Shown here one piece after another: positions 28,959-35,323 of a DNA stretch of 41,517 nt. The notes below the pieces were generated by a model. The model saw only the letters and a program-made list of their open reading frames with translations, made no database searches and was not told where the DNA came from. This DNA is from a virus. Position 1 is the first letter of the stretch; the number at the start of each line of letters is the position of its first letter. The DNA lies in IMG/VR virus record IMGVR_UViG_3300043640_000178, positions 1 to 41,517 of that record; one strand, given 5' to 3'. The translations under genes and the position numbers were made by a program.

Positions 28959-29048
28959 ACACACAGCCTATCCGTGTGTTGCGTGCATATGCAAGGCGTG
29001 CTACTGTGTACTCACAAGCAAGGCAGGGGCGAGGACAGGGAGACGGAA
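28959..29048. promoter_or_regulatory. Overlapping divergent promoters
   Basis: Rightward: TTGCGT (28979-28984), 17 bases, TACTGT (29002-29007). Leftward: TTGCAT, 18 bases, TAGGCT (28965-28970 on the plus map). ACACAC (28959-28964) and GTGTGT (28974-28979) are inverted around nine bases, and TGCATATGCA (28984-28993) is a palindrome. The two promoters overlap and share these sites, so the two operons are probably controlled together and exclude each other. Confidence 0.7.
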
Positions 29049-29294
29049 ATGGCGCAGCGGACCAACACCCAGGGCTACGAGGTCAACGCCAACGGCGAGA
29101 AGCAGGTCTTCCCCTACGACGAGGCGTCCAACCAGACGATGCGCAACGCCCGGGGGCTCAACCCGGCCGACCAGAGCCTGGGAGCGCAGTTGGTCCGCGA
29201 GGTTGCCCAGTCCATCCGGGCGCACCGCGACTCCTACCGCGAGGGCCACACCGCCGAGTGCCGCCCCGAGTTGCACCGGGGCCTGTGCCACTAG
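29049..29294 (+). CDS. Hypothetical protein (81 aa)
   Basis: GGGAGACGGAA precedes ATG 29049; the promoter is about 40 bases upstream. The sequence is polar (NTQGYEVNANGEKQVFPYDE), then helical (SLGAQLVREVAQSIRAHRDS), ending with two cysteines and histidines (AECRPELHRGLCH) that could bind metal. It is the first gene of a rightward operon of small proteins. No family is recognised. Confidence 0.65.
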   Translation: MAQRTNTQGYEVNANGEKQVFPYDEASNQTMRNARGLNPADQSLGAQLVREVAQSIRAHRDSYREGHTAECRPELHRGLCH

Positions 29295-29348
29295 CCGGAC
29301 CGGGGGCCGGGCAACCGGCCCCCACCAGCACCCACGGAAGGGATCGGA

Positions 29349-29510
29349 ATGGCAGAGAAGACAGCCAAGGAACTCCGCGAGGAGATCATCGCCGAGATGC
29401 GACTCAGCACCCAGGAGCAGGCCATGGCGCGGCACCGGGAGCAGGGCTGGGACGCGGACTTCACCCCGGAGTACTGGAAGGCAGTAGCGAAGAACGAGAA
29501 GGCGAAGTAG
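29349..29510 (+). CDS. Small helical protein (53 aa)
   Basis: GGAAGGG lies before ATG 29349. The product is charged and helical (KTAKELREEIIAEMRLSTQE, HREQGWDADFTPEYWKAVAK). No family is recognised; it is probably co-transcribed with the gene before it. Confidence 0.6.
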   Translation: MAEKTAKELREEIIAEMRLSTQEQAMARHREQGWDADFTPEYWKAVAKNEKAK

Positions 29511-29553
29511 CCCACCAACCCCCGCAAGGTCCGCAACGACGAAGGGGATCGAC

Positions 29554-29814
29554 ATGACCACCACGACCGGCGCGGCGGAAATCACCGCCTACGTACTGCG
29601 GACCCACCCCCAGGACTACATCGGCAAGCGCGTCACCTTCACCGTAGTGGATCGCTGGGGCCGACCCGGCAAGGACAAGGCCTACGACGGGACGCTCACC
29701 GGGGCGGAGGTGGTACTGGCCACCACGGGACCGGCGTGTACGGCGATCTGGGTCGAGGGTGTCCGTGGCGCGATCTGGGTCGACGACAAGGCCGCGATCA
29801 CTGTCGAGCCCTGA
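29554..29814 (+). CDS. Small beta-rich protein (86 aa)
   Basis: It starts at ATG 29554. Strand-rich segments (GKRVTFTVVDRWGRPGKDKA, GTLTGAEVVLATTGPACTAI, GAIWVDDKAAITVE) suggest a small beta-barrel such as an SH3- or OB-like fold. This is an inference from composition. It lies in the rightward operon. Confidence 0.6.
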   Translation: MTTTTGAAEITAYVLRTHPQDYIGKRVTFTVVDRWGRPGKDKAYDGTLTGAEVVLATTGPACTAIWVEGVRGAIWVDDKAAITVEP

Positions 29815-29888
29815 CGCCATCCGTGATGCCGGTACCAGCGACCGGCGTCGCGGTGAACGCCAGAACCCAACCGACGAAGGAGCCCGAC

Positions 29889-30068
29889 ATGCAGCCCCGT
29901 ATCCCGGCCATCTCCGGCGCCGAGCAGGACGTCACCAGCCGCACCGCCCGCAAGGCTCTGGCCTACCTGCACCGCGCCGGCGTGGCGTCCGGCATCAAGC
30001 GCGGGATGCGCCGTCGGGACCGCCACCAGACCCGCCGGGAGCTCGCCAGCACCCGGTACGCCTACTGA
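29889..30068 (+). CDS. Small very basic protein (59 aa)
   Basis: It starts at ATG 29889 after AAGGAG. It ends in an Arg-rich region (GIKRGMRRRDRHQTRRELAS), suited to nucleic-acid binding. No family is recognised. Confidence 0.6.
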   Translation: MQPRIPAISGAEQDVTSRTARKALAYLHRAGVASGIKRGMRRRDRHQTRRELASTRYAY

Positions 30069-30085
30069 CCGCGAAGGAGCAAGGC

Positions 30086-30505
30086 ATGGCGAAGCACGTA
30101 CGGGCCGACAAGCTCGACCCGAAGCAGCACCTCGTGGTGGAGGACGGCAAGCCCCACCGGGTCGTGTCCGTCCACAAGTCCGCCAGCAAGCCGGGAGGCA
30201 ACCTGATGCTCAACATCACGGAGCGGAACATCTTCGACCTGACCGTACAGGACGGCGAGGACATCATCGCGGCGCTGCGACAGGCGATCGGGAAAGAATC
30301 GGTCGTAGTGGTGCGAGCGGCGGACCTGCCGGACGGCTCGATCATCGCCGCTCGGAACGTTGTCTACATCAAGAACCGCCCGTCGACCTACTCCCAGTGG
30401 TGCAGCACTCGGGGCGCATACCTCGCAGACTCGCTCGTCGACCAGTACCTGCACGAGGGCGCTACGGTCCTGCGGGTCGGCTACGGCGAGGGAGAATCGC
30501 GATGA
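30086..30505 (+). CDS. Hypothetical protein (139 aa)
   Basis: GAAGGAG lies seven bases before ATG 30086. The first half (MAKHVRADKLDPKQHLVVED, GGNLMLNITERNIFDLTVQD) is strand-rich; the second half has DLPDGSIIAARNVVYIKN. It overlaps the next gene as ATGA. No motif of a known enzyme is seen. Confidence 0.65.
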   Translation: MAKHVRADKLDPKQHLVVEDGKPHRVVSVHKSASKPGGNLMLNITERNIFDLTVQDGEDIIAALRQAIGKESVVVVRAADLPDGSIIAARNVVYIKNRPSTYSQWCSTRGAYLADSLVDQYLHEGATVLRVGYGEGESR

Positions 30506-31056
30506 AGCGCGCAGACCTGAAGGCCGGCGAGGCGTACTACTACGACGTAGGCACCGGCTGGGCGGAAGGCCAGTACGGCACCGGGGTAAAGGCCGTGGTC
30601 GTTGAGGTCGCCGATGCGGGCCGCAGGGTTCTCGTCGACGTGATCCACACCAACGAGCGGCCATTCCGCCGGACCGTTCCCGTGGCCCACCTGCGCGGCC
30701 CGTGGGGGCCGACCAACGCGTTGGTGCAGCAGCGTATCGCCGAGCGGCGGGCACGCACCGCACAGCAGGACCGGGAGCGCGCCGACGCCAACGCCGCAGC
30801 CGCAAGCGTCACCGCACGGGCGAAGACGCTGGGTCTCCAGCTCGGCAACCGGCCCCGGTACGGCGATGGGAAGACCGAGATCGTCATGACGGCGGAGACC
30901 GCCGCGAAGTTGCTGGACGCAATGAACCTCGCTCGCTGGCTGGTATCCATGGACGACACCGAGGACCCGGCCGGGATGGCTGAGCGCCGGTCCGTGACGC
31001 TGACCGCGATCATCAACCGGGCGGCTGCGGTGCTCGGCGAGACGAAGGAGAACTGA
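30502..31056 (+). CDS. Hypothetical protein with beta-rich head and coiled coil (184 aa)
   Basis: The ATG at 30502 overlaps the upstream stop (ATGA). The first 75 residues are strand-rich (AEGQYGTGVKAVVVEVADAG) and the middle is a basic/Ala-rich helix (QQRIAERRARTAQQDRERAD). The C-terminus has another helical domain (AETAAKLLDAMNLARWLVSM). It could bind DNA through the basic helix; function is otherwise unknown. Confidence 0.65.
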   Translation: MKRADLKAGEAYYYDVGTGWAEGQYGTGVKAVVVEVADAGRRVLVDVIHTNERPFRRTVPVAHLRGPWGPTNALVQQRIAERRARTAQQDRERADANAAAASVTARAKTLGLQLGNRPRYGDGKTEIVMTAETAAKLLDAMNLARWLVSMDDTEDPAGMAERRSVTLTAIINRAAAVLGETKEN

Positions 31057-31059
31057 CCG

Positions 31060-31251
31060 ATGGCTAGGCCGATCGTGTGGAGCCCGCTCCCACTAGACCA
31101 CGACCAGTACAACGCCGACATCGGATGCGGACTCGACTACGCCCACAGTCCGCAGACCCACACTGTAGCTACTGATGGCACGTGGGTGGCATGCCGTCGG
31201 TGTGGCGCGGATGGCTGGCAGCCGGATGCGCCAACGGGCCAGCAGGACTGA
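31060..31251 (+). CDS. Small zinc-binding-like protein (63 aa)
   Basis: It begins three bases after the previous stop. A CRRC pair near residue 46 and a preceding C near 23 could form a partial zinc site (GCGLDYAHSPQTH, ACRRCGADGW). Its 3' end overlaps the start region of the open frame of the next gene. No family is recognised. Confidence 0.55.
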   Translation: MARPIVWSPLPLDHDQYNADIGCGLDYAHSPQTHTVATDGTWVACRRCGADGWQPDAPTGQQD

Positions 31252-31267
31252 CCGCCGGGAAACCGCG

Positions 31268-32017
31268 GTGACCCCCAACTACCCCCATGGAGTGATCAGC
31301 TTGTCGGTAATTCTGGGCGGGAGCCGTGCCCGAGCGAAGGGCACGGTTCCGGTCTACACGACCCTGAAGGACGCCAAGCGCGCGATGCTGATCTATCTCG
31401 TGCTGTTCATGGTCGCCGGCACTGTCGCGAGCACCTACGTGGCGCTGCACGTCTACATCATGGCGCTCACCTGTGCGGGCGGCGCCGCCTCGGCCTTTTG
31501 CGGCTGGTCCCATATGAGCGGCTGGATTCTTGGTCACAACATCAGCACGGTCGCAGTGGCCAATGCTGAGACGGCGCGTGCAGCAGCAGCCGCGCAGGCC
31601 GAGGCTCAGCGCGTAGCCGTTGCCGCACAGCGCGCCGCCGCCGAAGCCCAGGCCGTGATCGCCCAACGGGAAGCAGTGGCAACCCGGGTTGCCGAGGAGG
31701 TCGAGGCGCTGGGCGTAGTGCCGGGCCGCGCCTACATCTACGTGATCGCGTTCAACACCGGCGTGGTCAAGGTGGGACAGACGATGCTGCCGGCGCGACG
31801 CTTCGCCGAGCACCGCCGGGAAGCCGAGGCGTTCGGCGTCTGGATCACGAACTTCTGGATCTCGGCGCAGCACTCCAACTACCTCGACGTTGAGGCCGAG
31901 CTGATCGACGCATGCTGGGCGTTGTACCCCCGGTCCCGGCGCGAGTACTTCCAGGATGCCGACTTCATGACGGTGGCCCGCATCGCCGCGAAGCTGCGCT
32001 ACGTGATCTACACCTGA
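31268..32017 (+). CDS. Membrane-anchored GIY-YIG (T5orf172-like) nuclease protein
   Basis: This protein has 249 residues from GTG 31268; other GTG/ATG starts are possible. Two membrane helices (about 38-60 and 65-90) are followed by an Ala/Gln-rich helix (100-145: ETARAAAAAQAEAQRVAVAA). The domain at about 150-215 is RAYIYVIAFNTGVVKVGQTM followed by LPARRFAEHRREA. That is the pattern of T5orf172/GIY-YIG domains (YV..f.nG..KVG.T..p..R...H) with the expected Arg, His and a later Glu (VEAEL). GIY-YIG nucleases cut DNA; tethering one to the membrane by a coiled coil is unusual and could attack incoming DNA. Confidence 0.8.
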   Translation: MTPNYPHGVISLSVILGGSRARAKGTVPVYTTLKDAKRAMLIYLVLFMVAGTVASTYVALHVYIMALTCAGGAASAFCGWSHMSGWILGHNISTVAVANAETARAAAAAQAEAQRVAVAAQRAAAEAQAVIAQREAVATRVAEEVEALGVVPGRAYIYVIAFNTGVVKVGQTMLPARRFAEHRREAEAFGVWITNFWISAQHSNYLDVEAELIDACWALYPRSRREYFQDADFMTVARIAAKLRYVIYT

Positions 32018-32020
32018 GCC

Positions 32021-32308
32021 CTACTCCGGCTCGGCGGTGGGTCCGGCTTCCATCGCCCGGTTGCGTTCGAGTAGCTCGGCGAGAGCGGCGTCCCGCTTGG
32101 CGTCCGGGAGCTTCAGCGCAGCCTCGTACGCGTCCACTGACGCCGTCTCGAACCGTCGGTGTGGCACCCCGGGGCCGATCGAGGGCGGACGGGTGGTCCG
32201 CAGGTAGCCCGCTGCCGCTATTTCCCGTATGCGGTCATTCGTGTACCCGTACGGCTGAAGGCGCGCCAGCACCTCGGCGAGTTTGAGCCAGGTTCCGTCG
32301 CCGACCAC
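32021..32308 (-). CDS. MerR/Xis-like DNA-binding protein
   Basis: This protein has 95 residues from GTG 32308 with GGAGGAGG upstream. The sequence LKLAEVLARLQPYGYTNDRI then REIAAAGYLRTTRPPSIGPG and HRRFETASVDAYEAAL follows the winged MerR/AlpA/excisionase pattern (LT..EvA..l, ir.la..G.L.t.r...GHRRf....v..yl). Xis proteins of this type direct excision or regulate element genes. It is divergent from the DUF2637-like gene, with a four-copy 9-base repeat between them that it may bind. No cognate tyrosine integrase is in the window. Confidence 0.75.
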   Translation of the reverse strand: MVGDGTWLKLAEVLARLQPYGYTNDRIREIAAAGYLRTTRPPSIGPGVPHRRFETASVDAYEAALKLPDAKRDAALAELLERNRAMEAGPTAEPE

Positions 32309-32451
32309 CGCACCTCCTCCAGTTGAGTTGACCAAGAGTCTCGCAGATCTAGTGACTCTCGCGCGACAGGCGCGTCTATAACTACGCAGGTCAATGCCAA
32401 TGAATCTATGGAATCTAGGCAATCTGGCGAATCTATGCGATGATCCCACGC
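32309..32451. promoter_or_regulatory. Divergent regulatory gap with four tandem 9-base repeats
   Basis: AATCTATGG, AATCTAGGC, AATCTGGCG and AATCTATGC follow each other at 32403, 32412, 32421 and 32430, with an exact 9-base period. The consensus is AATCT-(A/G)-(T/G)-G-(C/G). AGAGTC/GACTCT around 13 bases (32330-32354) is an additional inverted repeat. The array ends about 13 bases before the ATG of the rightward gene, so a protein bound there would block it. Confidence 0.7.
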
Positions 32452-33414
32452 ATGGCTAAGCAGACCGGACCGGTCCAGACCGACGGTCCAGACCGCACCC
32501 CAACGGGCGGTCTGGACCGGTCCGCTGGACTGCGCCCGGTCCGGCTGCCGGCCGGTGGAGCGTTGGCCCGGACCATCCTGATCGTCACCAGTGCGCTGAT
32601 CGCCGGACTGACGTTCGCGTTCTCGTTCGGCAACGTCTGGACCTTGGACCTGATGCTCGGCGTCGAGAAGCACATCGCGCCCCTCGTTGGACCGGCCGTG
32701 GACCTCTCGGTGATCGGTCTACTGATCACGGTCCAGTGGCTTTCGCTGGCCGGTGTAACCAGCCGGGCACTGCGACCGGCGCGGCGGCTGCTCAACGCCT
32801 GCGGGCTGGTCACGATGGCGCTCAATTCCGCTCCGTCGCTGGTCGCAGGCCATGCCACCGGGGATGCCACCGCGTACGGCCGGGCAGCGGTAGAAGCCAT
32901 CGCGCCGTGGCTGCTGATCTCTTGGTCGCACGTTGGACCGCTCATGCTGCGCCACTTCGTCGAGCTTCGGACCGCTCAGCTGGTCACCGTCCAGACCGCG
33001 CCGATCGAGGTGTCTGCCGAGCCGGTCCAGACCGTGCAGTCCGAGCCGCTGGACCAGTCCGAGGACCAGTCGGACCCGCCGGCCCAGACCGCAGACCGCA
33101 GCCCGGTCCACCGGTCCAAGACCAAGCGGACCGCACCGGCAGACCGCAAGTTGCACGTAGTCCAGACCGCCCGGATGAGCGTGGAGGAACGCGTCGCCGT
33201 ACTGGTCCAGACCTACCCGGATCGCATCCCCACCTACACCGAAGCGATGGCCGATCTGGACTGGACTAGCCGGGGCTACGCCGCAGAGGCGATCAAGGAG
33301 TTGCGTCGTCGGCGCGAGCAGACCACCGCGCCGGCGGACGACTCCGACCGAGGCGACGAAGACCACCCGGCCGAACTGGACGTCGCCGGGGCAGCAGTAG
33401 GAGGCACCCCGTGA
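32452..33414 (+). CDS. DUF2637-type membrane protein (Spd/transfer-associated)
   Basis: This protein has 320 residues (ATG 32440 would add four). Several membrane helices lie between about 38 and 165 (ARTILIVTSALIAGLTFAFS, VGPAVDLSVIGLLITVQWLS, AVEAIAPWLLISWSHVGPLM). The Gln/Ser/Asp/Pro-rich linker and C-terminal winged-helix-like end (VEERVAVLVQTYPDRIPTYT, GYAAEAIKELRRRRE) match DUF2637 proteins of actinomycete plasmids and AICEs. These lie near FtsK/TraB genes and are thought to help transfer or regulation. It is divergent from the Xis-like gene. GTCCAGACC occurs seven times within the gene. Confidence 0.8.
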   Translation: MAKQTGPVQTDGPDRTPTGGLDRSAGLRPVRLPAGGALARTILIVTSALIAGLTFAFSFGNVWTLDLMLGVEKHIAPLVGPAVDLSVIGLLITVQWLSLAGVTSRALRPARRLLNACGLVTMALNSAPSLVAGHATGDATAYGRAAVEAIAPWLLISWSHVGPLMLRHFVELRTAQLVTVQTAPIEVSAEPVQTVQSEPLDQSEDQSDPPAQTADRSPVHRSKTKRTAPADRKLHVVQTARMSVEERVAVLVQTYPDRIPTYTEAMADLDWTSRGYAAEAIKELRRRREQTTAPADDSDRGDEDHPAELDVAGAAVGGTP

Positions 33415-33656
33415 TCCAGCCCGCGACGAACAAGCCGACGACGACCACCCCGAAGCCCTCCCGACCCAAACCCCCAACCCGACCGAAGGGGACCCATGAA
33501 CATCTGGACGACCACAGCCCAGCCACCTCCACCGGTGCAGATCCGGCTACCTCCGACCCGACGGCCGTTGGCGCCGAACGGCCCGGGCAGGGGATCCCGG
33601 CAGGTGCGAATTCACCGGCCGATTCGCGGGCGCAGGCAGCGGCGGTAGTGCTGTGA
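33411..33656 (+). CDS. Pro/Thr-rich small protein (81 aa)
   Basis: The GTG start overlaps the upstream stop (GTGA) and its own end overlaps the next GTG start (GTGA), which supports it. The product is low-complexity (TNKPTTTTPKPSRPKPPTRP). A second frame (33496-33648) overlaps most of it and has a better ribosome site. Only one of these two may be expressed. Confidence 0.4.
   Translation: MIQPATNKPTTTTPKPSRPKPPTRPKGTHEHLDDHSPATSTGADPATSDPTAVGAERPGQGIPAGANSPADSRAQAAAVVL
33496..33648 (+). CDS. Alternative basic small protein (50 aa) in an overlapping frame
   Basis: ATG 33496 follows GAAGGGG by five bases. The product is Pro/Arg-rich (MNIWTTTAQPPPPVQIRLPP, RPIRGRRQRR) and ends five bases before the next GTG start. 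The good ribosome site argues for it, while the coupled frame at 33411 argues against it. Confidence 0.4.
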   Translation: MNIWTTTAQPPPPVQIRLPPTRRPLAPNGPGRGSRQVRIHRPIRGRRQRR

Positions 33657-33862
33657 CCAGCACAAACAGGCCAGCCGGGAGGCGTGGCAGTACTCGGCCG
33701 GGCGGCTCAGCACGGTGGGCGTACGACCGGGCCGCCGAGCGGTTCGGCGACCGGATCGGGCAGCTACCCGCAGCCCAGCAGCCGGAGGCGTACGCGTCGG
33801 CGGCACGGATGCTCAACCTGCTCTCCGAGAGCCGATCGCGACGCAGGCGGCTGTCGTCATGA
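33653..33862 (+). CDS. Small basic protein (69 aa)
   Basis: The GTG at 33653 and the stop at 33862 overlap neighbouring frames (GTGA and ATGA). The sequence (RPAGRRGSTRPGGSARWAYD, AAQQPEAYASAARMLNLLSE) has a basic head and a helical middle. It belongs to the transfer-gene operon. No family is recognised. Confidence 0.55.
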   Translation: MTSTNRPAGRRGSTRPGGSARWAYDRAAERFGDRIGQLPAAQQPEAYASAARMLNLLSESRSRRRRLSS

Positions 33863-34002
33863 GTGTCGTGTCGCCTGTCGTCGCCTGTGTCGCCGCAGGT
33901 CAGAGGGGGGTCTGCACGCTCACGACGCCCTTCCGGCCGCCGCTTTCGGTGGAGGCGACACGACACGACAGGCGACACGACGGCAGGAAGGAGTACCGAT
34001 GA
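33859..34002 (+). CDS. Small protein (47 aa) containing an inverted repeat
   Basis: The ATG at 33859 overlaps the previous stop and its TGA overlaps the next ATG, so it is coupled on both sides. A 16-base inverted repeat lies within it (see repeat). The peptide is otherwise unremarkable and ends in Arg/His/Asp-rich sequence. Its coding role may be secondary to the DNA element it contains. Confidence 0.4.
   Translation: MSVVSPVVACVAAGQRGVCTLTTPFRPPLSVEATRHDRRHDGRKEYR
33865..33981. repeat. 16-base inverted repeat, candidate transfer (clt-like) site
   Basis: GTCGTGTCGCCTGTCG (33865-33880) and CGACAGGCGACACGAC (33966-33981) are exact complements 85 bases apart. GACACGAC recurs twice in the right arm region and once inverted in the left. 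TraB-type translocases bind clustered 8-base repeats; this cluster is just upstream of the transfer genes. The assignment to clt is an inference. Confidence 0.5.
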
Positions 34003-35321
34003 CCACCCCCGAAGGCGACGCGAAGCCGAAGGCGAAGCCCGCGGCGGAGAAGCGCCCGACGGTCCCGCTGCGCCGGGCTGCGATGGCAACCGCTGACGTT
34101 GCGGTACTCGCAGCCACGGGCGCGGTAGCAGAGTTCGGTGCGGTCGGCGTACTGGCCGGTGCCGCTGCGGCCGTTGGTGTGCCGCTGGCCGCGAAGGCTG
34201 GCCGGAAGGTCCGCACCCGGACCGGGACGTGGCGAGCCGCGCGGGCGTCCGGTGGGCTTTCGGGCTCCGGCGGCGGACTGTTCGGCGGTGGCCGTAGCGG
34301 TGGCGGCGGTGGGTTGTTCGGCTCTGGTTCCGGTTCGACCGGGACCGGTGGCCGACGGACCGGTGCGGCCGGTGGTGGTGGTGCGGGCCGGAGCCTTCGC
34401 GACCTGCTCTCCGGCGGCGGCGGGAAGTCCGGGAGCAAGCCGGGCGCCGGTGGCGGCGGTCTGGGTTCTTCCGGCGGCGGCGGTTCGAAGTCGAGCAAGC
34501 TCGGCTCGATCGGCGGCGGCAAGGACGGCGGGAAGTCCGGCGGCAAGTCGAACCGTGCCGGTGGTTTCGCCCCGGTCGGAGGGAAGCTCGGCCTGCTGGA
34601 CCGGATGACCGGCCGGAACCCGTCGCTGCGCCAGGAACGCCGGCACGCACGCGCGAAGGCGAAGGACGCCGTCAAGCTCGCCGAGTGGGCTGCTCGGCGC
34701 AAGTGGGGCCGCAAGCGCAACGCCGCTGCCCTCAAGAAGGCCGCCGAGGAAGCGAAGGCGAAGCCCGGCGGCGTGCGGTCCAAACTCCGCGGCGACACCG
34801 ACACCCCACCACCGGCGGTAGGCGTACCCGCCCCCACATCTCCCGGACCGCTACCGGTACCGGGGCGCAATGACAGCAGTAACCGACCTAATCCAGGAGT
34901 AGTGATGGCAGGCGAAGCGCCCCCCGTGGCGATGAAGCGATTGATGGACCTGGCGGAGCAGATGTCCGCGGTGGCCGCGAAGAACGCACCGGATGGCAAC
35001 CTCGAAGTGCTGGCGGGGTATGTGCACATGCCGGCAGTCCTCAACGAGATTTTGAAGGCGTTGGGCTTCTTCCACAAGGCCGCAGCCGGGCAGGGCCTGC
35101 ACCCGGCGGTGGTGGACTTCGTCGACGCCATGGTCAAGGCGCAGAAGGCTACCGCCGTTGCCGCTGGCGCGATCGGACCGGCCATCGAGAAGCTGCACAA
35201 GGTCCAGTTGGACTACCTGCGCGCCGGTGGGTCCGTGCGGTGGGATCTCGGAGTCAACGGCGCCGCTGCCCCTCGCCGGGGTCGTGGCTCCGCGCCCGCG
35301 CCTGAGACGGCGGCGCCGTAG
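33999..35321 (+). CDS. Glycine-rich transfer-operon protein (440 aa)
   Basis: AAGGAG lies just before ATG 33999. An Ala-rich hydrophobic stretch (MATADVAVLAATGAVAEFGA then VGVLAGAAAAVGVPLAA, about 29-65) could enter a membrane. It is followed by a Gly/Ser repeat region (about 85-190), a basic region (RQERRHARAKAKDAVKLAEW) and a C-terminal helical domain (about 310-420). AICE and plasmid transfer operons carry similar large poorly conserved Spd-like proteins beside TraB. A spreading or scaffold role is an inference. The FtsK gene starts three bases after its stop. Confidence 0.65.
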   Translation: MTTPEGDAKPKAKPAAEKRPTVPLRRAAMATADVAVLAATGAVAEFGAVGVLAGAAAAVGVPLAAKAGRKVRTRTGTWRAARASGGLSGSGGGLFGGGRSGGGGGLFGSGSGSTGTGGRRTGAAGGGGAGRSLRDLLSGGGGKSGSKPGAGGGGLGSSGGGGSKSSKLGSIGGGKDGGKSGGKSNRAGGFAPVGGKLGLLDRMTGRNPSLRQERRHARAKAKDAVKLAEWAARRKWGRKRNAAALKKAAEEAKAKPGGVRSKLRGDTDTPPPAVGVPAPTSPGPLPVPGRNDSSNRPNPGVVMAGEAPPVAMKRLMDLAEQMSAVAAKNAPDGNLEVLAGYVHMPAVLNEILKALGFFHKAAAGQGLHPAVVDFVDAMVKAQKATAVAAGAIGPAIEKLHKVQLDYLRAGGSVRWDLGVNGAAAPRRGRGSAPAPETAAP

Positions 35322-35323
35322 CC

